A DNA stretch of 38,601 nucleotides, taken from NCBI GenBank assembly GCA_947053645.1, contig CAMRTM010000009.1:1-38601 (forward strand), in the 5' to 3' direction. Position 1 is the first letter of the stretch. Every line of letters begins with the position of its first letter. The notes beneath the pieces are model-generated. The model had not been told where the DNA came from, ran no database searches, and saw only the letters and a list, made by a program, of their open reading frames with translations. The translations under genes were made by a program, and so were the position numbers. The DNA comes from an uncultured Bacillota bacterium. GTDB lineage: Bacteria; Bacillota; Clostridia; Christensenellales; UBA1242. Positions 9,512 through 18,201 of this stretch are shown in pieces.

Positions 9512-10324
9512 CTAATCAAGCGTTATTCTTCCAATACGACCTTTACGGAAGTCGTCAATAAGAGCCGCTGCAGCACGATCAATATCTGGCACTCCTCCAC
9601 TTAATTTAAAGCCGCGTTTTAAAGCAATATCCTCTAAAGTAGAGACCTCTCCATAGCGAGCAAAAAGAGACTCTTTATGACTTGAAAGCAGGGTTTTTAA
9701 AAGTTCTAGCCCAAGTTCGGTTTCGTCTACAACCTCATCCTTAATACTGCCAACAAAAGCAAGGCGTTTTGCGGTAGTCTGATCAGCAAGGTTTGGATAA
9801 AGTGTGCCTGGAGTGTCACAAAGTTCAATATTCCCGCCAATATTAAGCCACAAATTCGATTTTGTAACACCAGCCTTATTCCCCGTAACGGCTTTCGCTT
9901 TGCCGCAAAGATTATTAACAAGGGTGCTTTTCCCAGAGTTTGGTACGCCTACCACCATCGCCCTAATTGTAATATTCACACCCTTTGCTTTATATTTTTC
10001 TATTTTTGCTTTAGATAGACTGGATATTTTTTGCTTTATCTTTAAACCAGCACCACTCATTGTGCTGTTAAGAGTTATGTAATCATAACCTTCGCCTTTA
10101 AATCTTGGAGCAATTTCGGCTATACGATTTTCATCAGCGAGGTCGATTTTATTAAAAACATATAGGATATTTTTATTTTTTATCAAATTATTTAAACTGG
10201 GATTGATAGAAGAAAGTGGAGCACGCGAGTCGAGCACATAGATGACCACATCCACTTTGGACAATTGTTTATTTATCTCTACCAGAGCCTTTTTCATATG
10301 CCCTGGGAACCAGTTTATCTTCAT
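9512..10324 (-). CDS. rbgA: Ribosome biogenesis GTPase RbgA (YlqF)
   Basis: Circularly permuted GTPase needed for late assembly of the large ribosomal subunit. 270 residues. Motif order is G4 first (NKID, 58-61), then G1 GVPNSGKST (126-134) and G3 DTPG (170-173), with a C-terminal helical domain. The N-terminal WFPGHM is characteristic. The gene sits 15 bases after trmD with RBS GAGG. The usual neighbour rplS, normally between trmD and rbgA, is absent. Confidence 0.94.
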   Translation of the reverse strand: MKINWFPGHMKKALVEINKQLSKVDVVIYVLDSRAPLSSINPSLNNLIKNKNILYVFNKIDLADENRIAEIAPRFKGEGYDYITLNSTMSGAGLKIKQKISSLSKAKIEKYKAKGVNITIRAMVVGVPNSGKSTLVNNLCGKAKAVTGNKAGVTKSNLWLNIGGNIELCDTPGTLYPNLADQTTAKRLAFVGSIKDEVVDETELGLELLKTLLSSHKESLFARYGEVSTLEDIALKRGFKLSGGVPDIDRAAAALIDDFRKGRIGRITLD

Positions 10325-10339
10325 CTTTAATTCCTCTTT

Positions 10340-11002
10340 TTATTTTATTAGATCCGCCCTACGCTCTCTGGTACGCTTTTCGCTTTCTGTTTTTCGCCAT
10401 TTGGCAATCTCGGCATGATTACCGGAAAGTAGTACCTCTGGTACGCTTAAGCCTTCAAACACCTGAGGATGAGTATACTGAGGATACTCTAAATTGCCAT
10501 TAGAAAAACTTTCTTCGTCTAGACTTTCCTTTGTTATCACTCCGTCTACAAATCGAGCAAGGCAGTCTATGATTGTCATAGTAGGAATTTCCCCACCTGT
10601 AAGAACATAATCGCCAACCGAAATTTCTTGAGGTTTAAAAATGTCTATTATTCGCTGATCAATACCTTCATAATGTCCACAAATAAATATTAAATGTTTC
10701 TTTTTAGAAAGATTTTGTGCGACTTCAGGACTGAGTTTTTCGCCACAAGGCGAAGCGAATACAATATGACTTCCCCTCTTTTTTACACTTTTAACTGCAT
10801 CAAAAATTGGCTGTGGAGTCATCAGCATACCCGCACCACCGCCATATGTATAATCATCACATTTAGAATGTTTATCTTTTGAAAAATCACGGATATTAAT
10901 AATATTAATCTCGAGTTTTCCGTTTTCCTGTGCGCGTTTTAATATGCTACAATTTAGGGCTGAAAAGGCTTCTGGAAAAAGCGTGAGAATATCTATCTTC
11001 AT
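10340..11002 (-). CDS. trmD: tRNA (guanine-N1-)-methyltransferase TrmD
   Basis: Makes m1G37 in tRNAs with S-adenosylmethionine. 220 residues, with the SPOUT trefoil-knot motifs GHYEGIDQR and VGDYVLTGGEIPTM and the early GGGAGMLMTPQP. The start overlaps the rimM stop by four bases (ATGA), indicating coupled translation in the ffh-trmD operon. The C-terminus (KTESEKRTRERR) is typical, though the whole protein is slightly short of the usual 230-250 residues. Confidence 0.95.
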   Translation of the reverse strand: MKIDILTLFPEAFSALNCSILKRAQENGKLEINIINIRDFSKDKHSKCDDYTYGGGAGMLMTPQPIFDAVKSVKKRGSHIVFASPCGEKLSPEVAQNLSKKKHLIFICGHYEGIDQRIIDIFKPQEISVGDYVLTGGEIPTMTIIDCLARFVDGVITKESLDEESFSNGNLEYPQYTHPQVFEGLSVPEVLLSGNHAEIAKWRKTESEKRTRERRADLIK

Positions 11003-11484
11003 ACCGCCACCTCATCAAAATATTTTCTCACTACGACAAGTTTTTCGCCTTGCTTTTTAAATGCTTTTTCAACATATGGGGCTTCTATGGTGCGACCATT
11101 ATTTTCTATAACAAAGATATCGCCACTGCCATAATCAACAACATCGACAATTTGACCGACATATTCGCCGTCAGTATCATAGAGTGTCATACCGATAAGA
11201 TCATCAATTAAAAACTCATCTTCGCCTTTTGCATTTTCTAGTAAATCTTTTTCAATTTCTATTAGTTTATTTCTTAAATTTTCCGCATCATTTCGAGAGG
11301 TACATCCCTCGAATAATACATATAAAAAACCTTGGCGGATTGTTAGGCTTATTATTTTTACCTCTTTTCCGTCAATTCTCACATTTTTTAATCCATCAAA
11401 AACAGCAAGGACATTAGTAAGTGGAAGCGCTTTTACCTCCCCTCTAATGCCCTGCGGTTTTAAGATGCGTGCGACTTCTATCAC
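10999..11484 (-). CDS. rimM: 16S rRNA processing protein RimM
   Basis: Assembly factor for the 30S head that binds S19. I set the start at GTG 11484 because GGAG lies six bases before it. A longer reading from a TTG at 11496 has no RBS and would overlap khpA more. About 161 residues: an N-terminal RimM beta-barrel (ARILKPQGIRGEVKALPL) and a C-terminal PRC-barrel domain (LIGMTLYD..GEYVGQIVDV). It lies between khpA and trmD in the standard order. Confidence 0.93.
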   Translation of the reverse strand: MIEVARILKPQGIRGEVKALPLTNVLAVFDGLKNVRIDGKEVKIISLTIRQGFLYVLFEGCTSRNDAENLRNKLIEIEKDLLENAKGEDEFLIDDLIGMTLYDTDGEYVGQIVDVVDYGSGDIFVIENNGRTIEAPYVEKAFKKQGEKLVVVRKYFDEVAV

Positions 11485-11485
11485 A

Positions 11486-11716
11486 CTATTCTCCAAATTT
11501 TACGAAGACTTTTTTGCCTTCTCTAGCGGAAATAGATTTTACGATTGATCTAATGCTAGATGCAACCTTTCCGCCTTTTCCTATAACTCTGCCCATATCT
11601 TCTTCGGCAACTGTTACATGGATTACTGTTTCGTCATTTTCCTCAGTTTCGGTCACTGAAACTGCACTTTCGTTTATAACTAAGCTTTTAACGATATACT
11701 CTACAAGTTCTTTCAT
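11486..11716 (-). CDS. khpA: KH-domain RNA-binding protein KhpA (YlqC)
   Basis: 76 residues, a single KH domain with the GxxG loop in VIGKGGKVASSIRSIV. This RNA-binding protein works with KhpB/EloR in Gram-positives and is always found near rpsP and rimM. It is separated from rpsP by an 88-bp spacer holding a hairpin repeat. The TAG stop is one base before the rimM GTG. Confidence 0.93.
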   Translation of the reverse strand: MKELVEYIVKSLVINESAVSVTETEENDETVIHVTVAEEDMGRVIGKGGKVASSIRSIVKSISAREGKKVFVKFGE

Positions 11717-11752
11717 TTTTAACTCCTATAAATTACGGAGGATAAGCCTCCT

Positions 11753-11790
11753 AGATCCTTCGACTTTGCTTACGCACCGCTCAGGATGAC
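11753..11790. repeat. Interspersed hairpin repeat, copy 2 (expanded loop)
   Basis: Same GATCCTTCG and GCTCAGGATGAC arms as the copy at 2447-2473, with a longer middle (ACTTTGCTTACGCACC). It lies between rpsP and khpA inside the operon and could act as an mRNA-stabilising or attenuating hairpin; that role is not shown. Confidence 0.55.
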
Positions 11791-11804
11791 GCCGCCATAG
11801 GCGA

Positions 11805-12053
11805 TTATTTGCTGATTACGCCACTTTTGACAAGCAATTGTTTTGCTGTTTCTGTTGGAGTTGCGCCATTCTTAAGCCATTTCTCAGCCTTTGCGGTATC
11901 AATATTTACCTGTGCTGGATCTGTTACTGGGTTGTATGTTCCAATGATATCAATGAATTTTCCATCTCTTGGAGCACGAGAATCAGCAACTACAACTCTA
12001 TAGAAAGGTGCTTTCTTTGCTCCCATTCTTGTAAGTCTGATTTTAACTGCCAT
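11805..12053 (-). CDS. rpsP: 30S ribosomal protein S16
   Basis: 82 residues, standard S16: [26 protein letters not shown] region at the start, then [14 protein letters not shown] and the [12 protein letters not shown] segment. It lies between ffh and khpA in canonical order. RBS GGAG precedes the ATG. Confidence 0.97.
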   Translation of the reverse strand: MAVKIRLTRMGAKKAPFYRVVVADSRAPRDGKFIDIIGTYNPVTDPAQVNIDTAKAEKWLKNGATPTETAKQLLVKSGVISK

Positions 12054-12134
12054 TTTTTCCTCTCCTTTTGTTAATTTCGTATATATTCTCCGCTTTAAGC
12101 GTGGAATATCAATTTAGATTTGCGGTTTTGTTAT

Positions 12135-13451
12135 CTAAAATTTAGGCATTCCCCTAAATTTCCCGCCCTTTAATTGTTTCATCATCTCTCGGCTTTGCTC
12201 GAATTGCTTAAGCAAAATGTTCACTTGCTGTACACTTGTTCCACTGCCCTTTGCAATACGCTGGCGTCTTGAAGCCTTGATGATATCGGGATTCCTTCTC
12301 TCTTCTGGTGTCATAGATTGTATGATTGCCTTATTAACTTGAAGTTGTCCTTCGTCAATGTCAAGGCTCTTTATCTTTGACCCCAGCCCCGGAATCATGC
12401 CAAGTATATCTTTAAGCGATCCCATTTTCTTAAGGCTTTCAAGTTGAGTAAGATAATCTTCAAAAGTGAATGCACTTTCTCTAAGTTTCTTTTCAAGCGC
12501 CTTCGCCTCTTCCTCGCTTACCGCCTCTTGTGCCTTTTCAATTAATGTAAGCACATCGCCCATTCCAAGTATTCTTGAAGCTATACGATCTGGATAGAAA
12601 GGTTCTATATCGCCAATCTTTTCGCCCACACCCGAGAACTTTATCGGCTTTCCAGTAATTGCCTTGATTGAAAGTGCTGCGCCACCACGAGTATCGCCAT
12701 CAAGTTTTGTAAGTACCACGCCTGTAATATCAAGGTCACGATTAAAACTTTCCGCCACCGTCACTGCGTCTTGTCCTGTCATGGAGTCCACTACAAGAAG
12801 AATTTCAGTTGGAGATACCTCCTTTTTCACATCTTGAAGTTCTTTCATAAGTTCTTCATTGATATGAAGTCTACCAGCGGTATCAATGATTACTGTATCA
12901 AAGCCCTGCTTTTTAGCGTAGGCTACCGCCTCACGAGAAGTTTTAACGGGATTTTGCGTACCTCTTTCAAACACTTCAACATTCGCTTGTTTTCCTACCA
13001 CCTGCAACTGATTTATTGCGGCAGGACGATAGATATCACATGCGACAAGAAGTATCTTCTTCCCAGTCTTCTTTAGGTGTGCACCAAGTTTTCCACACAT
13101 GGTGGTCTTTCCAGCACCTTGAAGGCCGCACATCATAATCACGGTTGGTGGTGCTGGGCTTACTGCAAGTTTTTGATTTTGGCTTGTCATAAGAGAAGTG
13201 AGTTCGTCACGAACAATCTTGATTACTTGCTGTGCTGGGGTTAGACTTTTAAGCACCTCATCTCCCACTGCCTTTTCTGAAACATTTTTGACAAAGTCCT
13301 TTGCCACCATATAGTTTACATCGGCTTCGAGGAGTGCAATTCTAACTTCTCTCATTGCCTCTTTGATTTCAAGTTCAGTCAGGCGTCCACGCTTTGTGAG
13401 TTTGGAGAAGATATGATTAAATTTTTCTGATAATGATGAGAAAAGTGCCAT
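12135..13451 (-). CDS. ffh: Signal recognition particle GTPase Ffh
   Basis: 438 residues. N domain, then the G domain with GLQGAGKTT, DTAGRLHIN and TKLDGDTRGG, then the methionine-rich M domain with GMIPGLGSK and the RNA-binding RRQRIAKGSG helix-turn-helix. It targets membrane proteins co-translationally with SRP RNA and FtsY. The start directly follows the ylxM stop, so the two are co-translated. Confidence 0.97.
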   Translation of the reverse strand: MALFSSLSEKFNHIFSKLTKRGRLTELEIKEAMREVRIALLEADVNYMVAKDFVKNVSEKAVGDEVLKSLTPAQQVIKIVRDELTSLMTSQNQKLAVSPAPPTVIMMCGLQGAGKTTMCGKLGAHLKKTGKKILLVACDIYRPAAINQLQVVGKQANVEVFERGTQNPVKTSREAVAYAKKQGFDTVIIDTAGRLHINEELMKELQDVKKEVSPTEILLVVDSMTGQDAVTVAESFNRDLDITGVVLTKLDGDTRGGAALSIKAITGKPIKFSGVGEKIGDIEPFYPDRIASRILGMGDVLTLIEKAQEAVSEEEAKALEKKLRESAFTFEDYLTQLESLKKMGSLKDILGMIPGLGSKIKSLDIDEGQLQVNKAIIQSMTPEERRNPDIIKASRRQRIAKGSGTSVQQVNILLKQFEQSREMMKQLKGGKFRGMPKF

Positions 13452-13724
13452 CTATTTCCCCTCCTTTAATTTTTCTATTTCTCTTTCATAGGTATCGGCT
13501 TTTTCAAGAAAATGAAGTTTCTCTTCATACCATTCAAGTTTATTTATTGCCTTTTTAAGAGCGTCTTTAACCGCCTGACGAGATATATTTTTATTTTCAG
13601 CAATCTCACTGCCCGTAAGGTCATCAAATAGATGCTGAGAAATAATATCTTGCTGAGCGGAAGAAAGTAAAACCCCATAAGCATCAAATAATTTACTTAA
13701 ACGAATATTATCTTCTATTTTCAT
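13452..13724 (-). CDS. ylxM: YlxM-type helix-turn-helix protein (UPF0122)
   Basis: 90 residues with a sigma-factor-like HTH (TGSEIAENKNISRQAVKDALKKA) and a charged C-terminal helix. YlxM proteins are encoded before ffh and have been linked to SRP function in streptococci. This is the first gene of the operon. A strong promoter and a 20-bp perfect palindrome lie immediately upstream, so autoregulation is conceivable. Confidence 0.92.
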   Translation of the reverse strand: MKIEDNIRLSKLFDAYGVLLSSAQQDIISQHLFDDLTGSEIAENKNISRQAVKDALKKAINKLEWYEEKLHFLEKADTYEREIEKLKEGK

Positions 13725-13733
13725 ACCAACCTC

Positions 13734-13788
13734 GTAAAGTAAATTTACTTTACATTAAGATATTACCACACTTCCTCTTAAATTGCAA
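13734..13788 (-). promoter_or_regulatory. ylxM-ffh operon promoter with downstream 20-bp palindrome
   Basis: Minus-strand TTGCAA (13783-13788), 17-base spacer, TAATAT (13760-13765). A perfect palindrome GTAAAGTAAATTTACTTTAC covers 13734-13753, just downstream of the expected transcription start and before the ylxM RBS (GAGG). Its position suits an operator or a 5' mRNA hairpin. Confidence 0.7.
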
Positions 13789-13802
13789 CTATTTTTTCAA
13801 AT

Positions 13803-14903
13803 TTATGGCAACAAATTTGCGATTATATAATTGCTTGTGCCATAATATTCTGGTTTTAATCTAACAATACCTTTTTCTACTTTTAAAATACCCTTATCTA
13901 CAAAGTTTTGAAAGTTTTGATTTTTTGTTATATCATAGCCAAGAACACTTAACTCTTTTAAACTAAAACCAAGTCTACATCTTAGACCTAGCATTATCTT
14001 TTCTTCAACCATGTCCTCATTTGTCAGGATTTCTTTGCTAATTTTGCCTTTATAATAATCCATAAAGTTGCGGGAATTTGCCTGCCTTATATTTCCTAAA
14101 TAAGAATGTGCACTCAAGCCAAAACCTAGATATTCACTTCCAGACCAATATTTCAAATTATGTTTACATTCAAAATTCTCTAATGCAAAATTGGAAATTT
14201 CATAGCGTGAAAATCCTCTTTTCTCCAAGAAGGAAACAAGTGCATCATACTGAGATACACTTTCATCATCGGAAGGAAGGATTAATTTACCACTTTTTAC
14301 AAGGCTAAATAATTTTGCACCTTCCTCCACCTGCAACATATATGCCGAAATATGAGTGACGCCCGCATTAATTAATTTTTCTGCATCTTCACATAAGCCC
14401 CCTATCGTGCTGTTTGGAAGTCCGATGAGAAGGTCAGCATTAATATTATTAAACCCTGCTTTTTTTGCCATCTTGATTGCTTGTAATGCCATTTCACTGG
14501 TGTGAAGTCTACCTATGGTTTTCAAGGCATTATCATGGAGGGACTGAACGCCAAAAGAAATTCTATTTATTCCAAATTCGTTATACTTCTTTAATTTTTC
14601 AAAATCTATTGAATTTGGATTACATTCAATAGAAATTTCCATATCTTTACTAAAAATATAGTTCTCTTTTAAGGTAAAAATAATTTCTTCAAGATAACCT
14701 TCTTCTACGCAAGAAGGTGTGCCACCACCTATATAGATTGTGTCAACCTCTCTTCCCCTGATATCACACCTTTCAATTTCCTTCCTTAAGAATTGAAAAT
14801 ACTTGTCCTTCTCTTGCTCTGCACAACAAAAGGAAGCAAAGTCACAATAGATACATTTGCTTTCACAAAAAGGAATATGAATATATATACCAAGTTTATT
14901 CAT
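13803..14903 (-). CDS. hemW: Radical SAM heme chaperone HemW-like protein
   Basis: 366 residues. The N-terminal cluster motif CESKCIYCDF (Cys13, Cys17, Cys20) fits HemW rather than HemN, which has a fourth nearby Cys. IYIGGGTPS is the SAM-binding glycine motif, and GLPNSTIGG and HISAYMLQVEEG follow. HemW delivers heme to respiratory enzymes; many family members were once annotated as oxygen-independent coproporphyrinogen oxidase. It overlaps the preceding ASCH gene by eight bases. Confidence 0.9.
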   Translation of the reverse strand: MNKLGIYIHIPFCESKCIYCDFASFCCAEQEKDKYFQFLRKEIERCDIRGREVDTIYIGGGTPSCVEEGYLEEIIFTLKENYIFSKDMEISIECNPNSIDFEKLKKYNEFGINRISFGVQSLHDNALKTIGRLHTSEMALQAIKMAKKAGFNNINADLLIGLPNSTIGGLCEDAEKLINAGVTHISAYMLQVEEGAKLFSLVKSGKLILPSDDESVSQYDALVSFLEKRGFSRYEISNFALENFECKHNLKYWSGSEYLGFGLSAHSYLGNIRQANSRNFMDYYKGKISKEILTNEDMVEEKIMLGLRCRLGFSLKELSVLGYDITKNQNFQNFVDKGILKVEKGIVRLKPEYYGTSNYIIANLLP

Positions 14904-15282
14904 TTACTACCAGCCACCCTGCACCATTACTTCGTGGGACTTTAATTGGTTCAACTTTCTTTACATCTTCAAGCCAAATTAAAGTACAATACTTTTTATG
15001 GAGTGTTGACTGCCAATCTTTAAACTTATCAGTGACGATTTCTTTTCCATATTTAATACTAATCTCTTCCACTCGTTCTGGCGTCAATTCATAATATCTT
15101 ACTTGCTTGACTTTTGCCGTCGCAGTGACATCTTTCCCTGTTTCTTTAAGATATATAATTTCTCCGACCTTAACTTTGTTATAAGGCGCGACCTTATTCA
15201 TTGACCATCTACTTTCTATCGTTTTTTCGCCACTTAGCACCATATCAAAAAATGGTTGTCTTAAAATTGCAATATGCTTCAT
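14896..15282 (-). CDS. ASCH-domain (PUA-like) protein
   Basis: 128 residues. Contains the ASCH fingerprint SGEKTIESRW near residue 17, followed by a beta-barrel with VGEIIYLKETG. ASCH proteins are RNA-binding or amidohydrolase-like proteins. RBS AAGGAG lies within the spacer after lepA. It sits between lepA and hemW on the same strand, so all three may be one transcript. The biochemical role is unknown. Confidence 0.85.
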   Translation of the reverse strand: MKHIAILRQPFFDMVLSGEKTIESRWSMNKVAPYNKVKVGEIIYLKETGKDVTATAKVKQVRYYELTPERVEEISIKYGKEIVTDKFKDWQSTLHKKYCTLIWLEDVKKVEPIKVPRSNGAGWLVVNE

Positions 15283-15291
15283 AGCATCTCC

Positions 15292-17097
15292 TTACTCATC
15301 ATTATCAAGTTTAAGAATTGTCATAAATGCTTCCGATGGTATTTCCACAGAGCCAATACGCCGCATTCTTTTCTTACCTTCTTTTTGTTTTTCAAGAAGT
15401 TTTCGCTTTCTTGTAATATCTCCGCCATAGCACTTTGCAAGGACATCCTTTCGCATAGCGGAAATAGTTTCTCTCGCTATAATCTTATTGCCTATCGCCG
15501 CCTGAATAGGCACCTCAAATAGTTGTCTTGGAATAATCTTTTTAAGTTTTTCTGTAAGTACTCGCCCTCTTGAATATGCATCGTCTTTATGAACAATAAG
15601 AGAAAGCGCATCACATTTTTCTCCATTAAGCAGGACATCTACACGAACAAGTTCACTCCTCGCAAAGCCTGCCATAGAATAATCAAAACTTGCATAACCT
15701 TTGGTACGAGATTTTAAACTATCAAAAAAGTCATAGACTATTTCTCCAAGTGGTAAAACATAGTCCACACGCACACGACTTTTATCTAAATAGGTAAGCC
15801 CCTTATACTCTCCGCGTTTATTTTGACATAATTCCATTACCGCACCTACATATTCAGGTGGAGTGAAAATATTAGCCTTCACAACAGGCTCTTCAATATA
15901 TTCTATCTCCACAGGCGAAGGAAGATCTGATGGATTGGAAATTTCTATCACACTTCCATTCGTTTTATGCACCTTATAATATACACTTGGGGCGGTTGTA
16001 ATAATGTCTAAATTAAATTCGCGTTCAATACGCTCGGTAATTATTTCTAAATGCAATAGTCCTAAAAAACCACATCTAAAGCCAAAGCCTAGTGCGTCAC
16101 TGACCTCAGGCTGATATTCAAGGCTTGCATCATTAAGTTTAAGTTTTTCTAGAGCATCTTTAAGTTCATTATATTTCGCTCCGTCGACTGGAAATACACC
16201 ACAATACACCACTGGTTGAACCTTTTTATAGCCTGCAAGAGCATTATCGCAAGGTGCATTTAAATGTGTGATAGTATCGCCAACCGCAACATCTGAAATT
16301 GTTTTTATTGAAGCGGCAATATAACCTACATCACCAGCCTCTAATGCCTCGCATGATTTCATATTAGGTACAAAGTAGCCAACTTCGGTGACTTCATAAG
16401 TCTTTCCAGTTTGCATCATAAGAATTTTATCGCCTTGTTTTACTCTGCCGTCTACTACACGAACGAAGCAAATCGCTCCTTTAAAGTTATCATAATAACT
16501 ATCAAAAATAAGGCATTTAAGTTTTCCTTCTTTATCACCTTTTGGCGAAGGGAACTCCTTTACTATCATTTCAAGTACGCTATCAATGTTTGTCCCGTCT
16601 TTAGCAGAAATGCAAGGAGCATGCCCCGCAGGCACCCCTATTATATCTTCAATCTCGGCTTTAACTTCTTCAGGTCTAGCAGATGGAAGGTCTATCTTAT
16701 TTATCACTGGAAGTATTTCAAGATTATTGTCTATTGCAAGATAAGCATTAGCTAGAGTCTGTGCTTCCACCCCCTGTGAAGCGTCAACTATAAGTATTGC
16801 CCCCTCACACGCCTGCAAAGAACGCGACACCTCATATGTGAAATCCACATGTCCCGGAGTATCAATAAGATTCAATATATATTCCTCTCCATTGTAATTA
16901 TATTTCATCCTTGTAGGTGTGAGTTTTATAGTTATACCTTTCTCACGCTCAAGTTCCATGCTATCAAGAAGCTGTGCCTGCATATCGCGTTTTGCAAGCG
17001 TTCCCGTCCTTTCAATCAATCTGTCTGCAAGTGTGCTTTTACCATGGTCAATGTGTGCCACAATACAAAAATTTCGTGTTCTTTCTAGTTTATCCAT
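15292..17097 (-). CDS. lepA: Elongation factor 4 (LepA), back-translocating GTPase
   Basis: 601 residues, full length. GTPase motifs [10 protein letters not shown] (G1), DTPGHVDF (G3) and NKIDLP (G4); the LepA-specific C-terminal domain ends near [18 protein letters not shown]. It binds ribosomes and helps under ionic or translational stress. No ribosome binding site precedes the ATG: a TATAAT -10 ends seven bases before it, so the mRNA is probably leaderless. Confidence 0.96.
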   Translation of the reverse strand: MDKLERTRNFCIVAHIDHGKSTLADRLIERTGTLAKRDMQAQLLDSMELEREKGITIKLTPTRMKYNYNGEEYILNLIDTPGHVDFTYEVSRSLQACEGAILIVDASQGVEAQTLANAYLAIDNNLEILPVINKIDLPSARPEEVKAEIEDIIGVPAGHAPCISAKDGTNIDSVLEMIVKEFPSPKGDKEGKLKCLIFDSYYDNFKGAICFVRVVDGRVKQGDKILMMQTGKTYEVTEVGYFVPNMKSCEALEAGDVGYIAASIKTISDVAVGDTITHLNAPCDNALAGYKKVQPVVYCGVFPVDGAKYNELKDALEKLKLNDASLEYQPEVSDALGFGFRCGFLGLLHLEIITERIEREFNLDIITTAPSVYYKVHKTNGSVIEISNPSDLPSPVEIEYIEEPVVKANIFTPPEYVGAVMELCQNKRGEYKGLTYLDKSRVRVDYVLPLGEIVYDFFDSLKSRTKGYASFDYSMAGFARSELVRVDVLLNGEKCDALSLIVHKDDAYSRGRVLTEKLKKIIPRQLFEVPIQAAIGNKIIARETISAMRKDVLAKCYGGDITRKRKLLEKQKEGKKRMRRIGSVEIPSEAFMTILKLDNDE

Positions 17098-17104
17098 ATT
17101 TAGA

Positions 17105-17134
17105 ATTATACCATTTAATTAATATAAAAATCAA
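17105..17134 (-). promoter_or_regulatory. lepA promoter placing the start at the ATG
   Basis: Minus-strand TTGATT (17129-17134), 18-base spacer, TATAAT (17105-17110). Only seven bases (17098-17104) separate the -10 from the lepA ATG at 17097, and none of them forms a Shine-Dalgarno. Confidence 0.7.
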
Positions 17135-17137
17135 TAA

Positions 17138-17159
17138 AAAAACGGCTTAAGCCGTTTTT
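17138..17159. terminator. Terminator downstream of the membrane-protein cassette
   Basis: Perfect palindrome AAAAACGGCTTAAGCCGTTTTT. It lies four bases beyond the stop of the 335-residue membrane protein gene and upstream of the lepA promoter, insulating the two. Confidence 0.85.
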
Positions 17160-17162
17160 GTT

Positions 17163-18170
17163 TTAAATATAGATTACAAATCTCGCAAAGAAAAGTATTC
17201 CCAACAAGCATAATATTATTGCGATAAAGGAAGCAACAATATCTACAAGTCCCAACCAATTCTTTGTTTTTACATAATGAATTGCATTTGCACCAACATT
17301 GACCATTGCAAGTATCACCAACCCTATGGTAAGATAGGTGCAACTATCCAAAGCAGAGATAAAGTAATTTAAGTGTGTTGTTGTACCGCCCCATTTTTTA
17401 AGCAGGAAAGAAGCAATTGGTTGCGCATAATACATACATATGCTTATACACATTAATAGTATCCCTATTCCAAAGTTTCTTGTGCGTTTTACCTTTTTAA
17501 TATCATTGTCTGAAACTATAACCAAACTAATTACAGTTAATAGTAATATTAGAGCAAGATACAGGAAATTCATCGTTGTGAGATTTACCATCGAAACTAT
17601 GGCAAAATGTACATCATGGGCATATACGGTGGTCCATATTAATAATATTAAAGTGATGCCAAGCAGAACTGCATGTGTAATCAATGTTGCCTTATTTTTA
17701 GCATACAGCAATTCAATAGCACCCAAAACAAAGACAATCCAGAAAAATATACAAATGAAATAGTAATAGTCCCAATAATGCTCACTTGCTAGCACGCTAT
17801 ATGAAAGATACACCGTTAAAACAAAGGCAAAAATATAACTGAACAATTTAATAACATTCTCATATTTATTTACAAATGTCATAAATTTACTAAAAAAATT
17901 ATTATTACTAGTTACCTCAGAAGCGGTGCTATTTGCAACTGCATTTTCCTTATGGCGAATTCTATCAATAATTAGCGTGATTGCAATATTTAGAGCAAAA
18001 GTCACAGCCATCAATAACATTCCTGAAGCCATAATTTGAAAACCAACAAAAGATGTAATTCCTATAAATCTAAAGATTGTATCAAGCACAATACTCATAA
18101 ACATAACAAGAGAAGCTACAATTGTAGCTCCTTTTCTTGCAAATTTTAACCAATAAATACTTTTTTCCAT
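17163..18170 (-). CDS. Multi-pass membrane protein of unknown function
   Basis: 335 residues with roughly nine hydrophobic segments (starting about residues 16, 41, 103, 130, 158, 187, 229, 266 and 305) and a basic loop near 64-100. No signal peptide and no family I can name. RBS GAGG precedes the ATG. The gene lies 31 bases downstream of the GT80-like surface protein gene on the same strand and ends at a terminator, so the two form one transcription unit. An accessory role in export or substrate supply for the surface enzyme is only an inference from the pairing. Confidence 0.75.
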   Translation of the reverse strand: MEKSIYWLKFARKGATIVASLVMFMSIVLDTIFRFIGITSFVGFQIMASGMLLMAVTFALNIAITLIIDRIRHKENAVANSTASEVTSNNNFFSKFMTFVNKYENVIKLFSYIFAFVLTVYLSYSVLASEHYWDYYYFICIFFWIVFVLGAIELLYAKNKATLITHAVLLGITLILLIWTTVYAHDVHFAIVSMVNLTTMNFLYLALILLLTVISLVIVSDNDIKKVKRTRNFGIGILLMCISICMYYAQPIASFLLKKWGGTTTHLNYFISALDSCTYLTIGLVILAMVNVGANAIHYVKTKNWLGLVDIVASFIAIILCLLGILFFARFVIYI

Positions 18171-18201
18171 TTTATCCTCTTAGTTAATTTTATCTTATTT
18201 G

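Noticed and set aside
11485-11496. TTG start giving a longer RimM
   Set aside because: No RBS precedes the TTG, whereas GGAG lies six bases before the GTG at 11484.
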